A DNA stretch of 64,000 nucleotides from Pleomorphomonas oryzae DSM 16300 (GCF_000422965.1 NZ_AUHB01000019.1:1-64000); one strand, 5' to 3'. Counted from the first letter of the stretch, positions 8,833 through 18,698 are shown. Notes: generated by a model not told the origin, from the sequence alone. Numbers and translations: made by a program.

Positions 8833-9447
8833 TCAGCTGTGGGCGAAGATATCCTCTTCGCCCCAGCCGGCAAGGTCAAGATCGGCGCGTGTCGGCAGAA
8901 AGCGGAAGCAGGCCTCCGCCATCTCCAGGCGGCCCTCGCGCTCAAGCATGGACAGAAGCCGCTGCCGGAGCGCGTGAAGGTTGAGCACGTCGGAGGCGGC
9001 GTACTCGAGCTGGGCCTGGCTGAGCGTCGTCGCCCCCCAGTCCGACGACTGCTGCGCCTTGGAAATGTCGATACCAAGGAGCTCCTTGGTGACGTCCTTC
9101 AGGCCGTGCCGGTCGGTATAGGTACGGGTGAGACGCGATGCGATCTTGGTGCAGAACAGAGGCGTGACGGTTATGCCGAAGGTCTGCTTCAAGACGGCGA
9201 TATCGAAACGGGCAAAGTGAAACACCTTGATGCGCCTGGGATCGGTGAGCAGACGGACAAGGTTGGGTGCTGCGGTCTGCCCCTTAGCGATCTGTACCAC
9301 GTCGGCCGAACCGTCGCCCGGCGACAGTTGCACGACGCAGAGCCGATCGCGGTGCGGCTTGAGCCCGAGGGTTTCGGTGTCGATGGCGATGACATCGCCG
9401 TAGGCGTCGAGATCGGGAAGGTCGCCGGTGTGAAGGCGGATGGTCAT
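8833..9447 (-). CDS. Ribonuclease D-like 3'-5' exonuclease
   Basis: A 204-residue DEDDy exonuclease domain without the HRDC domains of E. coli RNase D, the short form common in Alphaproteobacteria. Exo I is AIDTETLGL, exo II HFARFDIAVLKQTF and exo III YAASDVLNLHALR, where the Tyr and Asp are catalytic. CTKIASRLTRTYTDRHGLKDVTKEL is also typical of the family. The ATG at 9447 gives MTIRLHTGDLPD; the frame remains open another 90 codons upstream with no family match. Roles are tRNA and small-RNA 3' end trimming. It lies upstream of lptC on the same strand. Confidence 0.9.
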   Translation of the reverse strand: MTIRLHTGDLPDLDAYGDVIAIDTETLGLKPHRDRLCVVQLSPGDGSADVVQIAKGQTAAPNLVRLLTDPRRIKVFHFARFDIAVLKQTFGITVTPLFCTKIASRLTRTYTDRHGLKDVTKELLGIDISKAQQSSDWGATTLSQAQLEYAASDVLNLHALRQRLLSMLEREGRLEMAEACFRFLPTRADLDLAGWGEEDIFAHS

Positions 9448-9764
9448 GGCAAAACTCTGCGAGCTGACACATCCGTCCAAAAGTCGCTCGACCTTCCAAA
9501 GGATGGATGCGTGAAAACGGCCGGCGGCGCAGCCCCCGGTCCTTGGGAAACAGTTCGCCGTATATGCGGATGCCGGGCGTCCGAGTGCAAGAAAATTATG
9601 CCATTGTCGTCGCCAGGCTGAGAGTTCCGGTGGGGTGCCCTTCCGGCGGCCTGGAGGTGGACGCGGTCTGCGGAGTGGTCCTCGCACAGCAACGGGATAA
9701 CCGCCTTTTCGAAGCAAAGCCCAAGTGTGCCGCTCGGGTACCCCCGCGATGAGGCCCAGGTATT
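9448..9764. other. Intergenic region between the exonuclease gene and the tRNA-Leu terminator
   Basis: About 317 bp without a supportable gene. Open frames on both strands have no recognisable domains. It presumably holds the promoter of the exonuclease gene. No repeats or RNA motifs were noticed. Confidence 0.5.
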
Positions 9765-9788
9765 AAAAAACCTGCCCAAAGGCAGGTT
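9765..9788 (-). terminator. Rho-independent terminator of tRNA-Leu
   Basis: An 8-bp perfect stem (AACCTGCC / GGCAGGTT) with a 4-base loop, followed on the minus strand by a run of T (seen as AAAAAA at 9765-9770 on the plus strand). It lies about 60 bases beyond the 3' end of tRNA-Leu. Confidence 0.85.
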
Positions 9789-9846
9789 ATTCAACGGCAT
9801 TCGGTAACGGAACGGCGACTTCCCGTCGATCCCTAGAGATCGACGA

Positions 9847-9932
9847 TGGTGCCCAGGAAAGGACTCGAACCTTCACGCCTCGCGGCACACGGACCTGAAC
9901 CGTGCGCGTCTACCAATTCCGCCACCTGGGCA
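9847..9932 (-). tRNA. tRNA-Leu (anticodon CAG)
   Basis: An 86-nt class II tRNA including an encoded CCA (TGG at 9847-9849 on the plus strand). The acceptor stem is TGCCCAG paired with CTGGGCA, the D-arm has GCGGAATTGGTAGACGC, and the anticodon loop TTCAGGT gives CAG, reading CUG. A long variable arm (TGCCGCGAGGCGT) and the T-loop GTTCGAGTC complete it. This fits tRNA-Leu(CAG), an important isoacceptor in a GC-rich genome. A terminator follows. Confidence 0.97.
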
Positions 9933-10152
9933 CAGGGGTCGTCGGCTGGCGGGGTGAATACGGGGTCGGCGCGGTGTTGTCAACCGCCATTTCAATCCCT
10001 GCCGATGAATTCCGTCGGCTACGGAATGCTACGCGGTCCGGTATGTACAGAGCGCCGCATCCTGCCGTAATAATTTGGTTTTGCAGGTTCGGCTCGTCCA
10101 CAACGGACGACGACCTCGATTGCCGTCGCAACCTACGCAGGAAGGGATCGTT

Positions 10153-11133
10153 ATGCCCCTCGTTCGGGAAGAAAAGCCGATTGTCACCATCTTCGGCGCC
10201 TCCGGCTTTCTCGGCCGTCATGTCGTACGGGCGTTGGCCAAGCGCGACTGGCGCATTCGCGCCGTCTGCCGTCGGCCCGATCTGGCGACTCACCTGCAGC
10301 CGCTTGGGGGCGTCGGGCAGATCATGCCGATGCAGGCCAATCTGCGCTATCGCGCCTCGGTGGACCGGGCAGTGAGCGGCGCCGACGCCGTCGTCAACTT
10401 AGTGGGCATTCTCTCGGCCTCTGGCCGTCAGACCCACGCCGCCGTGCAGGCCTTTGGCGCCCGTGCCGTTGCCGAGGCGACGGCTGCCGCCGGTATTTCT
10501 CGGCTTGTCCATGTTTCGGCCATCGGTGCAGATGCCGCTTCGAGATCCATCTATGCCCGCACCAAGGCAGCCGGCGAGGCCGCGGTGCTCGACGTCGTGC
10601 CGGATGCGGTGGTGTTGCGGCCGTCCGTGGTGTTCGGACCTGACGATCATTTCATCAATATGTTCGGCGAGCTTGCAGCGCGCAGCCCGATACTGCCGCT
10701 GATCGGCGGTGGTCTCACACTTCTGCAGCCGGTGCTCGTTACCGATGTCGCCGAGGCGATTGCCTCTGCCGTCGAAGCCCAGATCACCGGTGGGCGCATC
10801 TACGAATTGGGGGGACCCGAGGTACTGACCTTCCGCGCCATCATCGAGCGCTTGCTTGCGGAGACCGGCCGTCGGCCGCGCCTCCTGACAGTTCCCTTCG
10901 GTCTGGCCGCACTGGCTGCCCGCCTTACCGCCTGGTTGCCCGGCGCACCGCTAACGCCCGACCAGGTCGAGCTCTTGAAGGCGGGAAGCGTGGTGTCGGC
11001 CGCCGCCATTGGCGAGGGCCGCACATTCGAGGCGTTCGGCATCGCGCCGACATCACTCGGCGCGGTGCTGCCTGAATATGCCGTGCGTTTCCGCCCACAC
11101 GGGCAATACGACCGGGACGGCGCGTCGGCCTGA
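10153..11133 (+). CDS. NDUFA9-like NAD(P)-binding SDR protein
   Basis: A 326-residue extended/atypical SDR protein with an N-terminal Rossmann motif (IFGASGFLGRHVV). ADAVVNLVGIL, LVHVSAIGADAASRSIYARTKAAGEAAV and VLRPSVVFGPDDHFINMF are diagnostic of the complex I NDUFA9 subunit family. The YxxxK pair is in YARTK. In mitochondria and some Alphaproteobacteria (Paracoccus) the orthologue is an accessory complex I subunit that binds NADPH; here the role is inferred. The ATG at 10153 has an AGGAAGGGA ribosome-binding site. The next gene, uppP, converges with a 10-bp gap, as commonly seen in Rhizobiales. Confidence 0.88.
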   Translation: MPLVREEKPIVTIFGASGFLGRHVVRALAKRDWRIRAVCRRPDLATHLQPLGGVGQIMPMQANLRYRASVDRAVSGADAVVNLVGILSASGRQTHAAVQAFGARAVAEATAAAGISRLVHVSAIGADAASRSIYARTKAAGEAAVLDVVPDAVVLRPSVVFGPDDHFINMFGELAARSPILPLIGGGLTLLQPVLVTDVAEAIASAVEAQITGGRIYELGGPEVLTFRAIIERLLAETGRRPRLLTVPFGLAALAARLTAWLPGAPLTPDQVELLKAGSVVSAAAIGEGRTFEAFGIAPTSLGAVLPEYAVRFRPHGQYDRDGASA

Positions 11134-11143
11134 GGCCGACGGG

Positions 11144-11953
11144 TCAGTTGACCCAGCCGGTCAGGATCAAGGCGAACAGCAGTCCGCCGAGTAGAACGCG
11201 ATAGACGGCAAAGACGGTGAAGCGGTTGGTCTGGATGTAGCCCAGCAGCCACTTGACCGAAATGAAGGCAGTGATCGCCGAAGCGACAAAGGCAATTGCC
11301 AGGGCGAGCCAATTTTCGTTGGCTGAGGCGGCGCCGTCTTTCAGCGTGGCGATGATCTCGAAGGCGCTGGCCGCGTACATGGTGGGAATGCCGACGAGAA
11401 AGGCGAACTCGGTGGCGGCCGCCCGGTTGCCGGTGCCCAGCAGCATGGCCGAAAAAATGGTCGCTGCCGAGCGCGATGTGCCGGGAAAGACGCCGGCTAC
11501 CACCTGCGCTATGCCGACCACCACCGCGGTCGTCCAACTGATGCGGCGGCTCTCCGGCCGTCCGGCTGCGAAGTGTTCCGCGAGAATCATCCAGAAACCG
11601 CCGATCACCAGAGCCCAGGCAATTGGCACCACGGTTTCAGGCAGCTTGAAGCCAAGCTTCTTGGCAATGAGGCCCAGCACGGACGTGACGAGGAAAGCAA
11701 CGATCAGTTTGCCAAGATAGAGCCTTGTCTCCGGGTCGCGCCAATTGATCAGGAACCCGAGGAGCCGCTGCCAGTAGATCACCGTCACCGCCAATATGGC
11801 ACCGGCCTGGATGACGATGTTGAACATATCGGACCGGGCGCCGAGCCACTGCTCGGCAATGATGAGATGCCCGGTGCTGGAAATGGGCAGAAACTCGGTG
11901 ATACCTTCAATGATGCCGAGGAGAAGCGCTTGAATGAGGCCCGCTAGATCCAT
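11144..11953 (-). CDS. uppP: Undecaprenyl-diphosphatase UppP (BacA)
   Basis: A 269-residue integral membrane phosphatase that recycles undecaprenyl pyrophosphate to the monophosphate carrier used for peptidoglycan and other envelope polymers. The two family motifs are present: GIIEGITEFLPISSTGHLII near the N-terminus, holding the catalytic Glu/Ser/His residues, and PGTSRSAATI in the middle. About eight hydrophobic helices are visible. The ATG at 11953 gives MDLAGLIQALLLG, the standard start; the frame runs 21 codons further without support. It converges with the NDUFA9-like gene. Confidence 0.96.
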   Translation of the reverse strand: MDLAGLIQALLLGIIEGITEFLPISSTGHLIIAEQWLGARSDMFNIVIQAGAILAVTVIYWQRLLGFLINWRDPETRLYLGKLIVAFLVTSVLGLIAKKLGFKLPETVVPIAWALVIGGFWMILAEHFAAGRPESRRISWTTAVVVGIAQVVAGVFPGTSRSAATIFSAMLLGTGNRAAATEFAFLVGIPTMYAASAFEIIATLKDGAASANENWLALAIAFVASAITAFISVKWLLGYIQTNRFTVFAVYRVLLGGLLFALILTGWVN

Positions 11954-12159
11954 GTCGCGATGCTTTCGTTCAAAAAGGGTTGGGCGAATGAGGTAAACTG
12001 GTAACCAGTTGTTCATACATGGCGTCGGCTCTATAGGCCAGCCTCGCAGCTCCGCCGCCGTTCCGAATCGGAAGGGTACGGGGCGCCGCTGGATAACCCT
12101 GGCGATCCATTACCATCCTCTTGTCTTGATGTCGGCGGCGCCGGCGCTTCGGGTTTACG

Positions 12160-12852
12160 ATGCTCAAGCTCTATCACCATCCATTTTCCACCACGTCGCG
12201 CTTCGTCCGGCTGATGCTGGCCGAGCACGACGCCAAGGTGGAGCTCATTGCCGAAAAAAGCTGGGAGCGGCGGCCGGAATTCCTTGAGCTCAATCCTGCC
12301 GGCAACGTGCCCGTTCTGATCGAGAACGATGGCCCGCCGATCGTCGGCTCCGGTCCGATCATGGAATATATCGATGAAACGCGCGGCTATGCGCTCGGCG
12401 ACCGCCGCCTGATGCCCAATCATCCCGAGGCACGCGCCGAAATGCGTCGTCTCGTCGACTGGTTCCTACACAAGACGCACGACGAAGCCGTTCAGTATTT
12501 CCAGCATGAAAAGATCATGAAGCTGGAGCTGCCGCGGGAATTGGGCGGCGGCTCACCGGATAATCAGGTGCTCCGGGTTGCCCGCGTCAACATCAAGCAT
12601 CATCTTCACTACATCGGCTGGCTGTCGGGCTCGCGTAACTGGCTGTCCGGCGAGCAGCTGACCTTTGCCGACCTCGCTGCCGCCGCCGAACTGTCGGTCG
12701 TTGACTACGTCGGCGATGTTCCTTGGGACGAGGATCTCAATGCCAAATATTGGTATGCCCGGATCAAGTCGCGCCCGACCTTCCGAACGCTGCTTGCCGA
12801 CCGCCTGGCTGGTCTGCCGGCCGCGCCGATCTACACCGATCTCGATTTTTGA
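12160..12852 (+). CDS. Glutathione S-transferase family protein
   Basis: A 230-residue cytosolic GST-like protein. The N-terminal thioredoxin-fold domain (1-80) has HHPFSTTSRFVRLMLAEHD and NPAGNVPVLIENDG, with the cis-proline before VPVL. GPIMEYIDETRG ends the glutathione-binding region. The C-terminal all-helical domain contains LTFADLAAAAELSVVDYVGDVPWD, the N-capping box of GSTs. The FSTTSR segment provides possible Ser/Thr catalytic residues, as in GST_N_3 members. The substrate is unknown. queG follows 21 bp later, and this pair is frequent in Rhizobiales, so they probably form an operon. Confidence 0.88.
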   Translation: MLKLYHHPFSTTSRFVRLMLAEHDAKVELIAEKSWERRPEFLELNPAGNVPVLIENDGPPIVGSGPIMEYIDETRGYALGDRRLMPNHPEARAEMRRLVDWFLHKTHDEAVQYFQHEKIMKLELPRELGGGSPDNQVLRVARVNIKHHLHYIGWLSGSRNWLSGEQLTFADLAAAAELSVVDYVGDVPWDEDLNAKYWYARIKSRPTFRTLLADRLAGLPAAPIYTDLDF

Positions 12853-12873
12853 GCCCGCCTTGGGGAGGGCGCC

Positions 12874-13917
12874 TTGAACTGGCGGGCCCGCGCCCGCGAC
12901 CTCGGATTTTCGGCGATCGGCGTTGCACCGGTCGATCGCCTGGGTGACGCCGCGCGTCGTTTGCGCGCCTTCGTCGATCTCGGCCGTCATGGTTCCATGG
13001 CCTGGATGGAGGAGACGCTCGAACGGCGGGCCGACCCGCGCGTGCTATGGCCCGAGGCACGGTCGGCCGTCGTGCTGGCCATGAACTACGGCCCGGACAG
13101 CGACCCGCTCGCCAATCTCGCAAAGTCCGCCGTCGGCAACATTTCCGTCTATGCGCGCCACCGCGATTACCATGATATCGTGAAGGGACGCCTCAAGGAT
13201 GTGGCGGGCCTGATCGCCCGCGATACGGGCGCCGACGTCAAGGTCTTCGTCGATACCGCCCCGCTGATGGAAAAGCCGCTTGCCGCGCTGGCCGGCGTCG
13301 GTTGGCAGGGCAAGCATACCAACCTCGTCTCGCGCGACTTCGGCTCCTGGCTGTTTCTCGGCGTCATTCTTTCGGCCGCCGAGCTACCGCCGGACGAGCC
13401 GGCGACCGATCGGTGCGGAGCCTGTCGGCGCTGCCTCGATGCCTGTCCGACCGGTGCCCTGCCGGAGCCCTATCAAATCGACGCGCGGCGGTGCATCTCC
13501 TATCTCACCATCGAACACGCCGGCCCCATTCCCGAAGAGCTGAAGCCGCTGATCGGCAATCGCATCTATGGCTGCGACGACTGTCTCGCCGTCTGCCCCT
13601 GGAATAAGTTTGCCAGCGAGGCAGCCGAGATGAAGCTGCGGCCGCGTCCCGAGCTGACTGCGCCGTCGCTTGCCATGCTCGCGGCACTGGACGATGCCCA
13701 GTTTCGGGTCCTGTTCACCGGCTCGCCGGTGAAACGCATCGGCCGTAATCGCTTCGTCCGCAATGTGGCGATCGCCATCGGCAATTCCGGCGATCCATCC
13801 TTGATTCCAGCGCTGAAACCCCTGCTCGACGACCCCGATCCGGTCGTGGCGGAAGCGGCCAGGTGGGCGCTCGATCGCTTCCCGTCGCAAGAGACTAGCG
13901 ACCGCCGGCTCCGCTGA
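12874..13917 (+). CDS. queG: Epoxyqueuosine reductase QueG
   Basis: A 347-residue cobalamin- and Fe-S-dependent enzyme for the last step of queuosine synthesis in tRNA, reducing epoxyqueuosine. The catalytic Asp is in VDTAPLMEK (about residue 127). Two [4Fe-4S] clusters are ligated by [12 protein letters not shown] (C181, C184, C187, C191) and [14 protein letters not shown] (C234, C237, C241), with [11 protein letters not shown] supplying C207. A HEAT-like tail ([20 protein letters not shown]) binds tRNA. The start is TTG at 12874, supported by GGGGAGG five bases upstream. Its 3' end overlaps the convergent MFS gene by 23 bp. Confidence 0.95.
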   Translation: MNWRARARDLGFSAIGVAPVDRLGDAARRLRAFVDLGRHGSMAWMEETLERRADPRVLWPEARSAVVLAMNYGPDSDPLANLAKSAVGNISVYARHRDYHDIVKGRLKDVAGLIARDTGADVKVFVDTAPLMEKPLAALAGVGWQGKHTNLVSRDFGSWLFLGVILSAAELPPDEPATDRCGACRRCLDACPTGALPEPYQIDARRCISYLTIEHAGPIPEELKPLIGNRIYGCDDCLAVCPWNKFASEAAEMKLRPRPELTAPSLAMLAALDDAQFRVLFTGSPVKRIGRNRFVRNVAIAIGNSGDPSLIPALKPLLDDPDPVVAEAARWALDRFPSQETSDRRLR

Positions 13918-15319
13918 CCTCACGGCCGAATGCATCGGGAACACGCAGCGCGACGATGGCACCGACAAGAGCCAGCGCCGCCATGATCCAAAAGGTGCCC
14001 TGGAGTTCCGGGAGGCCGATGTCCCCACGACCCAGGACAATTTGCAGGGCCGACAGGCTGAAGGCAGCGACCGCCACGCCGGCGGCCTGGGTCGCCTGCT
14101 GCATCATGGCGATCAGGTTGGAGGCGTTGCCACGCTCGGCGCCGGGTACGTCGGCGAAGGCCAATGTCGTCAAGGTGGTCAGTTGCACCGAGCGGACACT
14201 GCCGGCAAAGAGCAGGATCAGCACAACGACAAGGGGCTGATCGAGAGAGCCGACCAGAGCACAAGCCACCATCGACAAGGCCACCAGAATGCCGTCACCG
14301 ACGAGGACATTGCGAAAGCCGAACCGTCGCATGAGCGGTGTGGTGATGAATTTGATGCCGAGATTGCCGACGAAGTAGACGAGCACCCACAGGCCGGCCG
14401 CCGCCGGTGACAACCCGAAGCCGAGCTGAAACCACAGCGGCAACAGGAAGGGAGCGGCCGAGAACAAGACGCGATAGAGCCCACCGGGATGGAAGGCATA
14501 ACTGAGGCTCGGCCGAGACAACGCGCCAAGCCTCAGCAGTGGCTCGGGATATCGCCTCAGGTGATGGACGGCGGCGGCACCGAGGACAGCGCCAACGCCG
14601 ATCATGGTGAGCGCAACCACGCGCTCGCTGCCGGCTTCGGCGGAACGTTGGAATCCGGCGAGCAATGTCGTCAGGCTGGCGGCGCACAAAAGGAAGCCGG
14701 CCACATCGAGCCGCCGGCCGCCGATCTCGCGCTCGTTCGGCACCAGCTTGAGAATCGCCAGCATCCCGCAGACGCCGAGCGGCAGGTTGAGCCAGAAGTT
14801 CCAGCGCCAGCTGAGGTGTTCGGTGATGAAGCCGCCGATCACCGGTCCGACGATTGGCGCCATCAGAGCCGGCCAGACCATCAGCGCGGTGGCGCGCACG
14901 AAATCCGTGCCGGCGGCGCGGCGCATCACCACTGCGGTTCCCACCGGCAACAACAGGGCGCCGCCCACGCCCTGGACGACACGGGCGACGATCAGCTCGG
15001 GCAGTGTTTGACAGAGCGCACACCAGACCGACGACAGCGTAAAGGCGGCGAGCGCCGCCAACAGTACGCTCCTCGCCCCGAGTCGGTCCGACAACCAATT
15101 GGCCAGTGGCGACGCCGCGGCGGCTGCAAGCACATAGGCAGTGACGGCCAGCGAGAGATCGATCGTTGTCACGCCAAACGTACGCGCCATGGTCGGCAGC
15201 GACGTATTGATGATGGCGCTGTCGAGGATCTGCATGAAGCCGATCGCCGCCATGGTGAGCGCGACGGCCGGTGAATACCGGGCGGACGAATCGGAGGAAA
15301 GGGCAGGTATGTCGATCAT
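13895..15319 (-). CDS. MFS transporter, DHA2 (EmrB/QacA) drug-exporter type
   Basis: A 474-residue inner-membrane transporter with about 14 hydrophobic helices. The N-terminal half has [19 protein letters not shown], the motif D1 signature of the DHA2 family, [13 protein letters not shown] (motif A) and [15 protein letters not shown] (motif B); [16 protein letters not shown] matches motif C. Family members export hydrophobic drugs or metabolites using the proton gradient; the substrate here is unknown. ATG at 15319 is chosen; a TTG four codons upstream is possible. It is divergent from hisB, with a 255-bp gap, and convergent with queG. Confidence 0.9.
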   Translation of the reverse strand: MIDIPALSSDSSARYSPAVALTMAAIGFMQILDSAIINTSLPTMARTFGVTTIDLSLAVTAYVLAAAAASPLANWLSDRLGARSVLLAALAAFTLSSVWCALCQTLPELIVARVVQGVGGALLLPVGTAVVMRRAAGTDFVRATALMVWPALMAPIVGPVIGGFITEHLSWRWNFWLNLPLGVCGMLAILKLVPNEREIGGRRLDVAGFLLCAASLTTLLAGFQRSAEAGSERVVALTMIGVGAVLGAAAVHHLRRYPEPLLRLGALSRPSLSYAFHPGGLYRVLFSAAPFLLPLWFQLGFGLSPAAAGLWVLVYFVGNLGIKFITTPLMRRFGFRNVLVGDGILVALSMVACALVGSLDQPLVVVLILLFAGSVRSVQLTTLTTLAFADVPGAERGNASNLIAMMQQATQAAGVAVAAFSLSALQIVLGRGDIGLPELQGTFWIMAALALVGAIVALRVPDAFGREVSGAGGR

Positions 15320-15574
15320 CGACGAACGCAAAGCAGGGAGAAGATGGTGGACCGACGACGCCCGGATCTGGTGGTCGTTTGGCAGTGTTGGTCCCTCTCA
15401 TGCGACATTGAATGCCAAAAGGACAGGCCGGATGCGACAGGCTTCATTCAATGTTCGGTGAAAGAGAGCGCGGCTCCGGCGAGGACACGGTCCGATTGGC
15501 GGCATTTCCCGTTTCCATTTCGTCCCACCCCTGATAGAAGCCGATTATCCCCGCCGAAGGAGTGACAGCGAGCC

Positions 15575-16168
15575 ATGCGTACGGCCAGCCTCAGCCGCTC
15601 GACCCGCGAAACCGAGATTTCCGTCCGCCTCGACCTTGATGGTCGTGGCGAGGCCGACATCTCCACCGGTGTCGGCTTCTTCGACCATATGCTGACCCAG
15701 ATCGCCCGCCATGGCCTGATCGATCTCGACATCAAGGCGAAGGGCGACCTCCATATCGACGACCATCACACCGTAGAGGACGTCGGCATCGCGCTCGGCC
15801 AGTGCTTTCGCACGGCGCTTGGCGACAAGGCCGGTATCACCCGCTACGCCGACGTGACGCTGCCGCTCGACGAAGCGTTGTCCCGGGTTATCGTTGACAT
15901 TTCCGGCCGGCCTTATCTGGTCTTTCGCACGGCGTTTCACGCGCCGAAGATCGGCAGCTTCGACACCCAGCTCATCGAGGAATGGTTCCGTGCCTTTGCC
16001 ATGCAGGCCGGGCTGACGCTGCATGTCGAAACCTTCTATGGTTCGAACGACCACCATATTGCCGAAAGCTGCTTCAAGGCGTTGGCCCGCGCTCTGCGCT
16101 TCGCCATCGCCGTTGATCCGGCCCAAGGCGGCCGTGTGCCGTCGACCAAGGGCGTGCTCGAAGCCTGA
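15575..16168 (+). CDS. hisB: Imidazoleglycerol-phosphate dehydratase HisB
   Basis: A 197-residue monofunctional IGPD that converts imidazole glycerol phosphate to imidazole acetol phosphate (step 6 of histidine synthesis). The metal-binding histidine motifs are intact: [24 protein letters not shown], and, in the second half, [28 protein letters not shown] precedes the ATG at 15575. It lacks the N-terminal phosphatase domain of the enterobacterial fusion. It leads the hisB-DUF2628-hisH-hisA operon. Confidence 0.97.
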   Translation: MRTASLSRSTRETEISVRLDLDGRGEADISTGVGFFDHMLTQIARHGLIDLDIKAKGDLHIDDHHTVEDVGIALGQCFRTALGDKAGITRYADVTLPLDEALSRVIVDISGRPYLVFRTAFHAPKIGSFDTQLIEEWFRAFAMQAGLTLHVETFYGSNDHHIAESCFKALARALRFAIAVDPAQGGRVPSTKGVLEA

Positions 16169-16179
16169 CGGAGGCAACA

Positions 16180-16653
16180 ATGGCCATCTTCAGCGTTCAT
16201 TTGCCGGGCAACGCCGCGTCGGAAGTCACAGCCGACCGCGCCGTCTTCGTGCGCGACGGCTTTGCTTTCTGGGCTCTGCTGTTCGGGCCGCTTTGGTTCC
16301 TGAGGCACCGCGAATGGCTGGGCCTCGTCGGTTGGCTGGTGGTTGCGGCGCTGATCAGCGTTGCCGAGCGTTGGCTCGGGCCAGTCACCAGTGGTGGCCT
16401 CGAGTTGATCCTGGCGCTGGCCACCGGCGTCGCCGCCAACGATATCCGCCGTCTGACCCTGGCGTTGCGTGGTTTCCGGGAAGCTGGCGTCGTCGAAGGG
16501 CAAAGCCGCGAGGCAGCCGAGCGGCGCTTTTTCGACAGCTGGCTCAGCCAGCCTTCTCCAGTTCCGCCGCCAGTGCCTCCGGTTCTTCATCCCGCCAGAA
16601 GCGTCCCGCCGGGCGTGCTCGGCCTCTTCCCGGAAAGCGGAGCGCGGCCATGA
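16180..16653 (+). CDS. DUF2628 domain membrane protein
   Basis: A 157-residue protein with a short soluble N-terminus and two or three hydrophobic segments at about residues 26-90 ([43 protein letters not shown]). The [14 protein letters not shown] motif is typical of DUF2628. The C-terminal part is soluble and ends in a proline-rich linker ([14 protein letters not shown]). The function is unknown, but the gene commonly sits between hisB and hisH in Rhizobiales. It begins 11 bp after hisB, and its TGA overlaps the hisH ATG, so it is part of the operon. Confidence 0.85.
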   Translation: MAIFSVHLPGNAASEVTADRAVFVRDGFAFWALLFGPLWFLRHREWLGLVGWLVVAALISVAERWLGPVTSGGLELILALATGVAANDIRRLTLALRGFREAGVVEGQSREAAERRFFDSWLSQPSPVPPPVPPVLHPARSVPPGVLGLFPESGARP

Positions 16654-17297
16654 CGGTTGCCATTATCGATTATGGATCCGGCAATTTGCGGTCGGCCGCC
16701 AAGGCTTTCGAACGGGCGGCCCGTGATGGCAACGGCGATACTATCCTGGTCACGTCCGACCCGGGCGCCGTGCGGGCCGCCGATCGCGTCGTGCTGCCGG
16801 GTGTCGGCGCCTTTGCTGACTGCAAGGCGGGCCTTGCGGCCGTTCCCGGCATGATCGAGGCGCTGACCGAGACGGTCATCGGTAAGGGGCGTCCGTTTCT
16901 CGGCATCTGCGTTGGCATGCAGCTGATGGCGCAGCGCGGTCTTGAAAAGACAGTGACCGAAGGCCTCGGTTGGATCGACGGCGATGTCGAGCCGATCAAG
17001 CCTGGCGACCCTTCCCTCAAGGTGCCGCACATGGGCTGGAACACCATCGATCTGGTTCGGCCCCATGCCCTGCTCGAGGGGCTGCCGACTGGCGACAAAG
17101 GCCTGCATGCCTATTTCGTGCATAGCTATCACATGACGTTGCGCGAAACCGGCGCCCTGATCGCCGTGGCCGATTACGGCGGTCCGGTTACCGCCATGGT
17201 CGGCCGCGACAACATCGCCGGCACCCAATTCCATCCCGAGAAGAGTCAGACGCTTGGTCTCGGCCTCATTGCCAACTTCCTGAGGTGGCGCCCGTGA
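16650..17297 (+). CDS. hisH: Imidazole glycerol phosphate synthase glutaminase subunit HisH
   Basis: A 215-residue class I glutamine amidotransferase that supplies ammonia to HisF. The nucleophile Cys is in [11 protein letters not shown] and the His/Glu pair in [10 protein letters not shown]. The N-terminal [12 protein letters not shown] and VLPGVGAF are conserved. The start is ATG at 16650, overlapping the DUF2628 stop as ATGA; the frame is open far upstream by chance. hisA overlaps its end. The obligate partner HisF is not encoded next to it in this window. Confidence 0.97.
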   Translation: MTVAIIDYGSGNLRSAAKAFERAARDGNGDTILVTSDPGAVRAADRVVLPGVGAFADCKAGLAAVPGMIEALTETVIGKGRPFLGICVGMQLMAQRGLEKTVTEGLGWIDGDVEPIKPGDPSLKVPHMGWNTIDLVRPHALLEGLPTGDKGLHAYFVHSYHMTLRETGALIAVADYGGPVTAMVGRDNIAGTQFHPEKSQTLGLGLIANFLRWRP

Positions 17298-18028
17298 TTC
17301 TGTACCCCGCCATCGATCTCAAGGACGGCGTCTGCGTTCGCTTGAAGCTCGGCGACATGAATGCCGCCACGGTCTACAACGCCGATCCGGCGGCGCAGGC
17401 CCGCGCCTTCCAGGATATCGGCTTTCCCTGGCTGCACGTCGTCGACCTCAATGGCGCCTTCGCCGGCCGCTCGGTCAACGGTGAGGCGGTCGATGCGATC
17501 CTTGCGGCAGTGATGCCGGGAATGCGCGTCCAGCTTGGCGGTGGCATTCGGGACATGGCCGCCATCGAGGCATGGCTCGGCAAGGGCATTTCCCGCGTCA
17601 TTCTCGGCACTGTCGCTCTGCGCGATCCGGGTTTGGTGAAAGCCGCCGCGAAAGCCTTTCCGGGGCGCGTTGTGGTCGGCATCGATGCGCGCGGCGGCAA
17701 GGTCGCCGTGGAGGGCTGGGCGGAAAGCGCTGAACTCACCGTCATTGAATTGGCCGGTCGCTTCGAGGACGCCGGCGTTGCCGCTATCGTCTATACCGAT
17801 ATCGATCGCGACGGCGTGCTGAAGGGGCTCAACCTCAAGGCGACGCTGGCGCTGGCCAGAGCTGTGTCGATCCCGGTGATCGCCTCCGGCGGTCTCGCTT
17901 CGATGGACGATATCGAAGCGCTCTGCCAGCCGGAAGCGGCTGTGCTCGACGGCGCCATCACCGGGCGTGCGCTTTATGACGGACGCTTGGATCCCAGTGC
18001 CGCCCTTACCCGGCTGGCCAAAGTCTGA
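17294..18028 (+). CDS. hisA: ProFAR isomerase HisA
   Basis: A 244-residue (beta/alpha)8 isomerase that converts ProFAR to PRFAR (step 4 of histidine synthesis). The catalytic Asp residues lie in the N-terminal [14 protein letters not shown] and in [12 protein letters not shown]. Phosphate-binding loops are [12 protein letters not shown] and [13 protein letters not shown] choose GTG at 17294, giving [12 protein letters not shown], with TGAGG eight bases upstream and a GTGA overlap with hisH. GTG at 17285 would add three residues. In related genomes hisF and hisE usually follow; here they do not. Confidence 0.95.
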   Translation: MILYPAIDLKDGVCVRLKLGDMNAATVYNADPAAQARAFQDIGFPWLHVVDLNGAFAGRSVNGEAVDAILAAVMPGMRVQLGGGIRDMAAIEAWLGKGISRVILGTVALRDPGLVKAAAKAFPGRVVVGIDARGGKVAVEGWAESAELTVIELAGRFEDAGVAAIVYTDIDRDGVLKGLNLKATLALARAVSIPVIASGGLASMDDIEALCQPEAAVLDGAITGRALYDGRLDPSAALTRLAKV

Positions 18029-18152
18029 TCCATCTCGGGCCCTCGAGATCGTGATGAGGGGTCGCGACGAATTCAATCAAAATTGAGCTATTTTTGTAAG
18101 CGAGTCCTAAGCGCGGCCTGCCATAGTCGGGGCATCGGTGTTTGTCCGGAGT

Positions 18153-18461
18153 ATGGCCATGCTGTTCATTGTCGCGATGTCGGGTCTGATGGGGTTCGTG
18201 GCCGGCGTGCGTGTGCGCCTGCTCCCGCTCATCCTCCTCGCGCCGATCGTGGCCTGTGGCGCCGGCGTTGGCGCAGCCGTGCTGGCCTTGCCCAGTTGGC
18301 AGATCGCCCTGTCGGTCGTTCTGGCTGTCACGGCTTTTGAGCTTGCCGCCTTCGCCGCGCTGACGGTGCGTGCCGGCCTGTCGCGTCCGGCCTCCGAGGC
18401 GCATGAGGCCTCCGCCAAGCACGCCCGGCCCTCTCGGACCGGCGCTGCCGCGCTTCGCTGA
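18153..18461 (+). CDS. Small hypothetical membrane protein
   Basis: About 102 residues with three hydrophobic segments: LFIVAMSGLMGFVAGV, LPLILLAPIVACGAGVGAAVLAL, and ALSVVLAVTAFELAAFAALTV. A positively charged tail ends in RPSRTGAAALR. I recognise no family. The start could be ATG 18153 or ATG 18159; GGAG at 18147-18150 fits the second better. It lies between hisA and fpr, where hisF is found in many relatives. GC-rich coding character and membrane topology support a real gene, but no homologue was recognised. Confidence 0.55.
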   Translation: MAMLFIVAMSGLMGFVAGVRVRLLPLILLAPIVACGAGVGAAVLALPSWQIALSVVLAVTAFELAAFAALTVRAGLSRPASEAHEASAKHARPSRTGAAALR

Positions 18462-18609
18462 TCGGGCACAGGTAAGGCCCGGCCGAATCGCTTTCCGGTC
18501 TTCAGAGCTCGCCGTGCAATCCTGCCATGCAGCTATGTCGGCAGCTTTCGGCGGTTTTTTCCTGGGAATGACTGGAATTTGCAACTCGTTTGCTTCATCT
18601 AGAAGAGGT

Positions 18610-18627
18610 GCGGGTGTTATCACCCGC
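18610..18627 (+). other. Perfect hairpin upstream of fpr
   Basis: GCGGGTG-TTAT-CACCCGC: a 7-bp perfect stem with a 4-base loop, about 70 bases before the fpr start and without a T-run. It may be a 5' leader structure or an operator dyad. Its role is unknown. Confidence 0.4.
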
Positions 18628-18698
18628 ATGTGGCCCTGATCTGTCGGCGTGATCCGCGTCGGTTGCGGCCTAATGTGCACTGGCAGAGGAAGCCGACC

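Noticed and set aside
13895-13917. 23-bp overlap of queG and the MFS gene as a sign of frameshift
   Set aside because: Both proteins end at plausible family lengths. Convergent overlaps of this size are common in compact genomes.
18073-18086. Inverted repeat TCAAT-CAAA-ATTGA after hisA as an anaerobox
   Set aside because: The half-sites are in the reverse order (TCAA...TTGA) to an FNR/FixK box, and five-base arms occur by chance.
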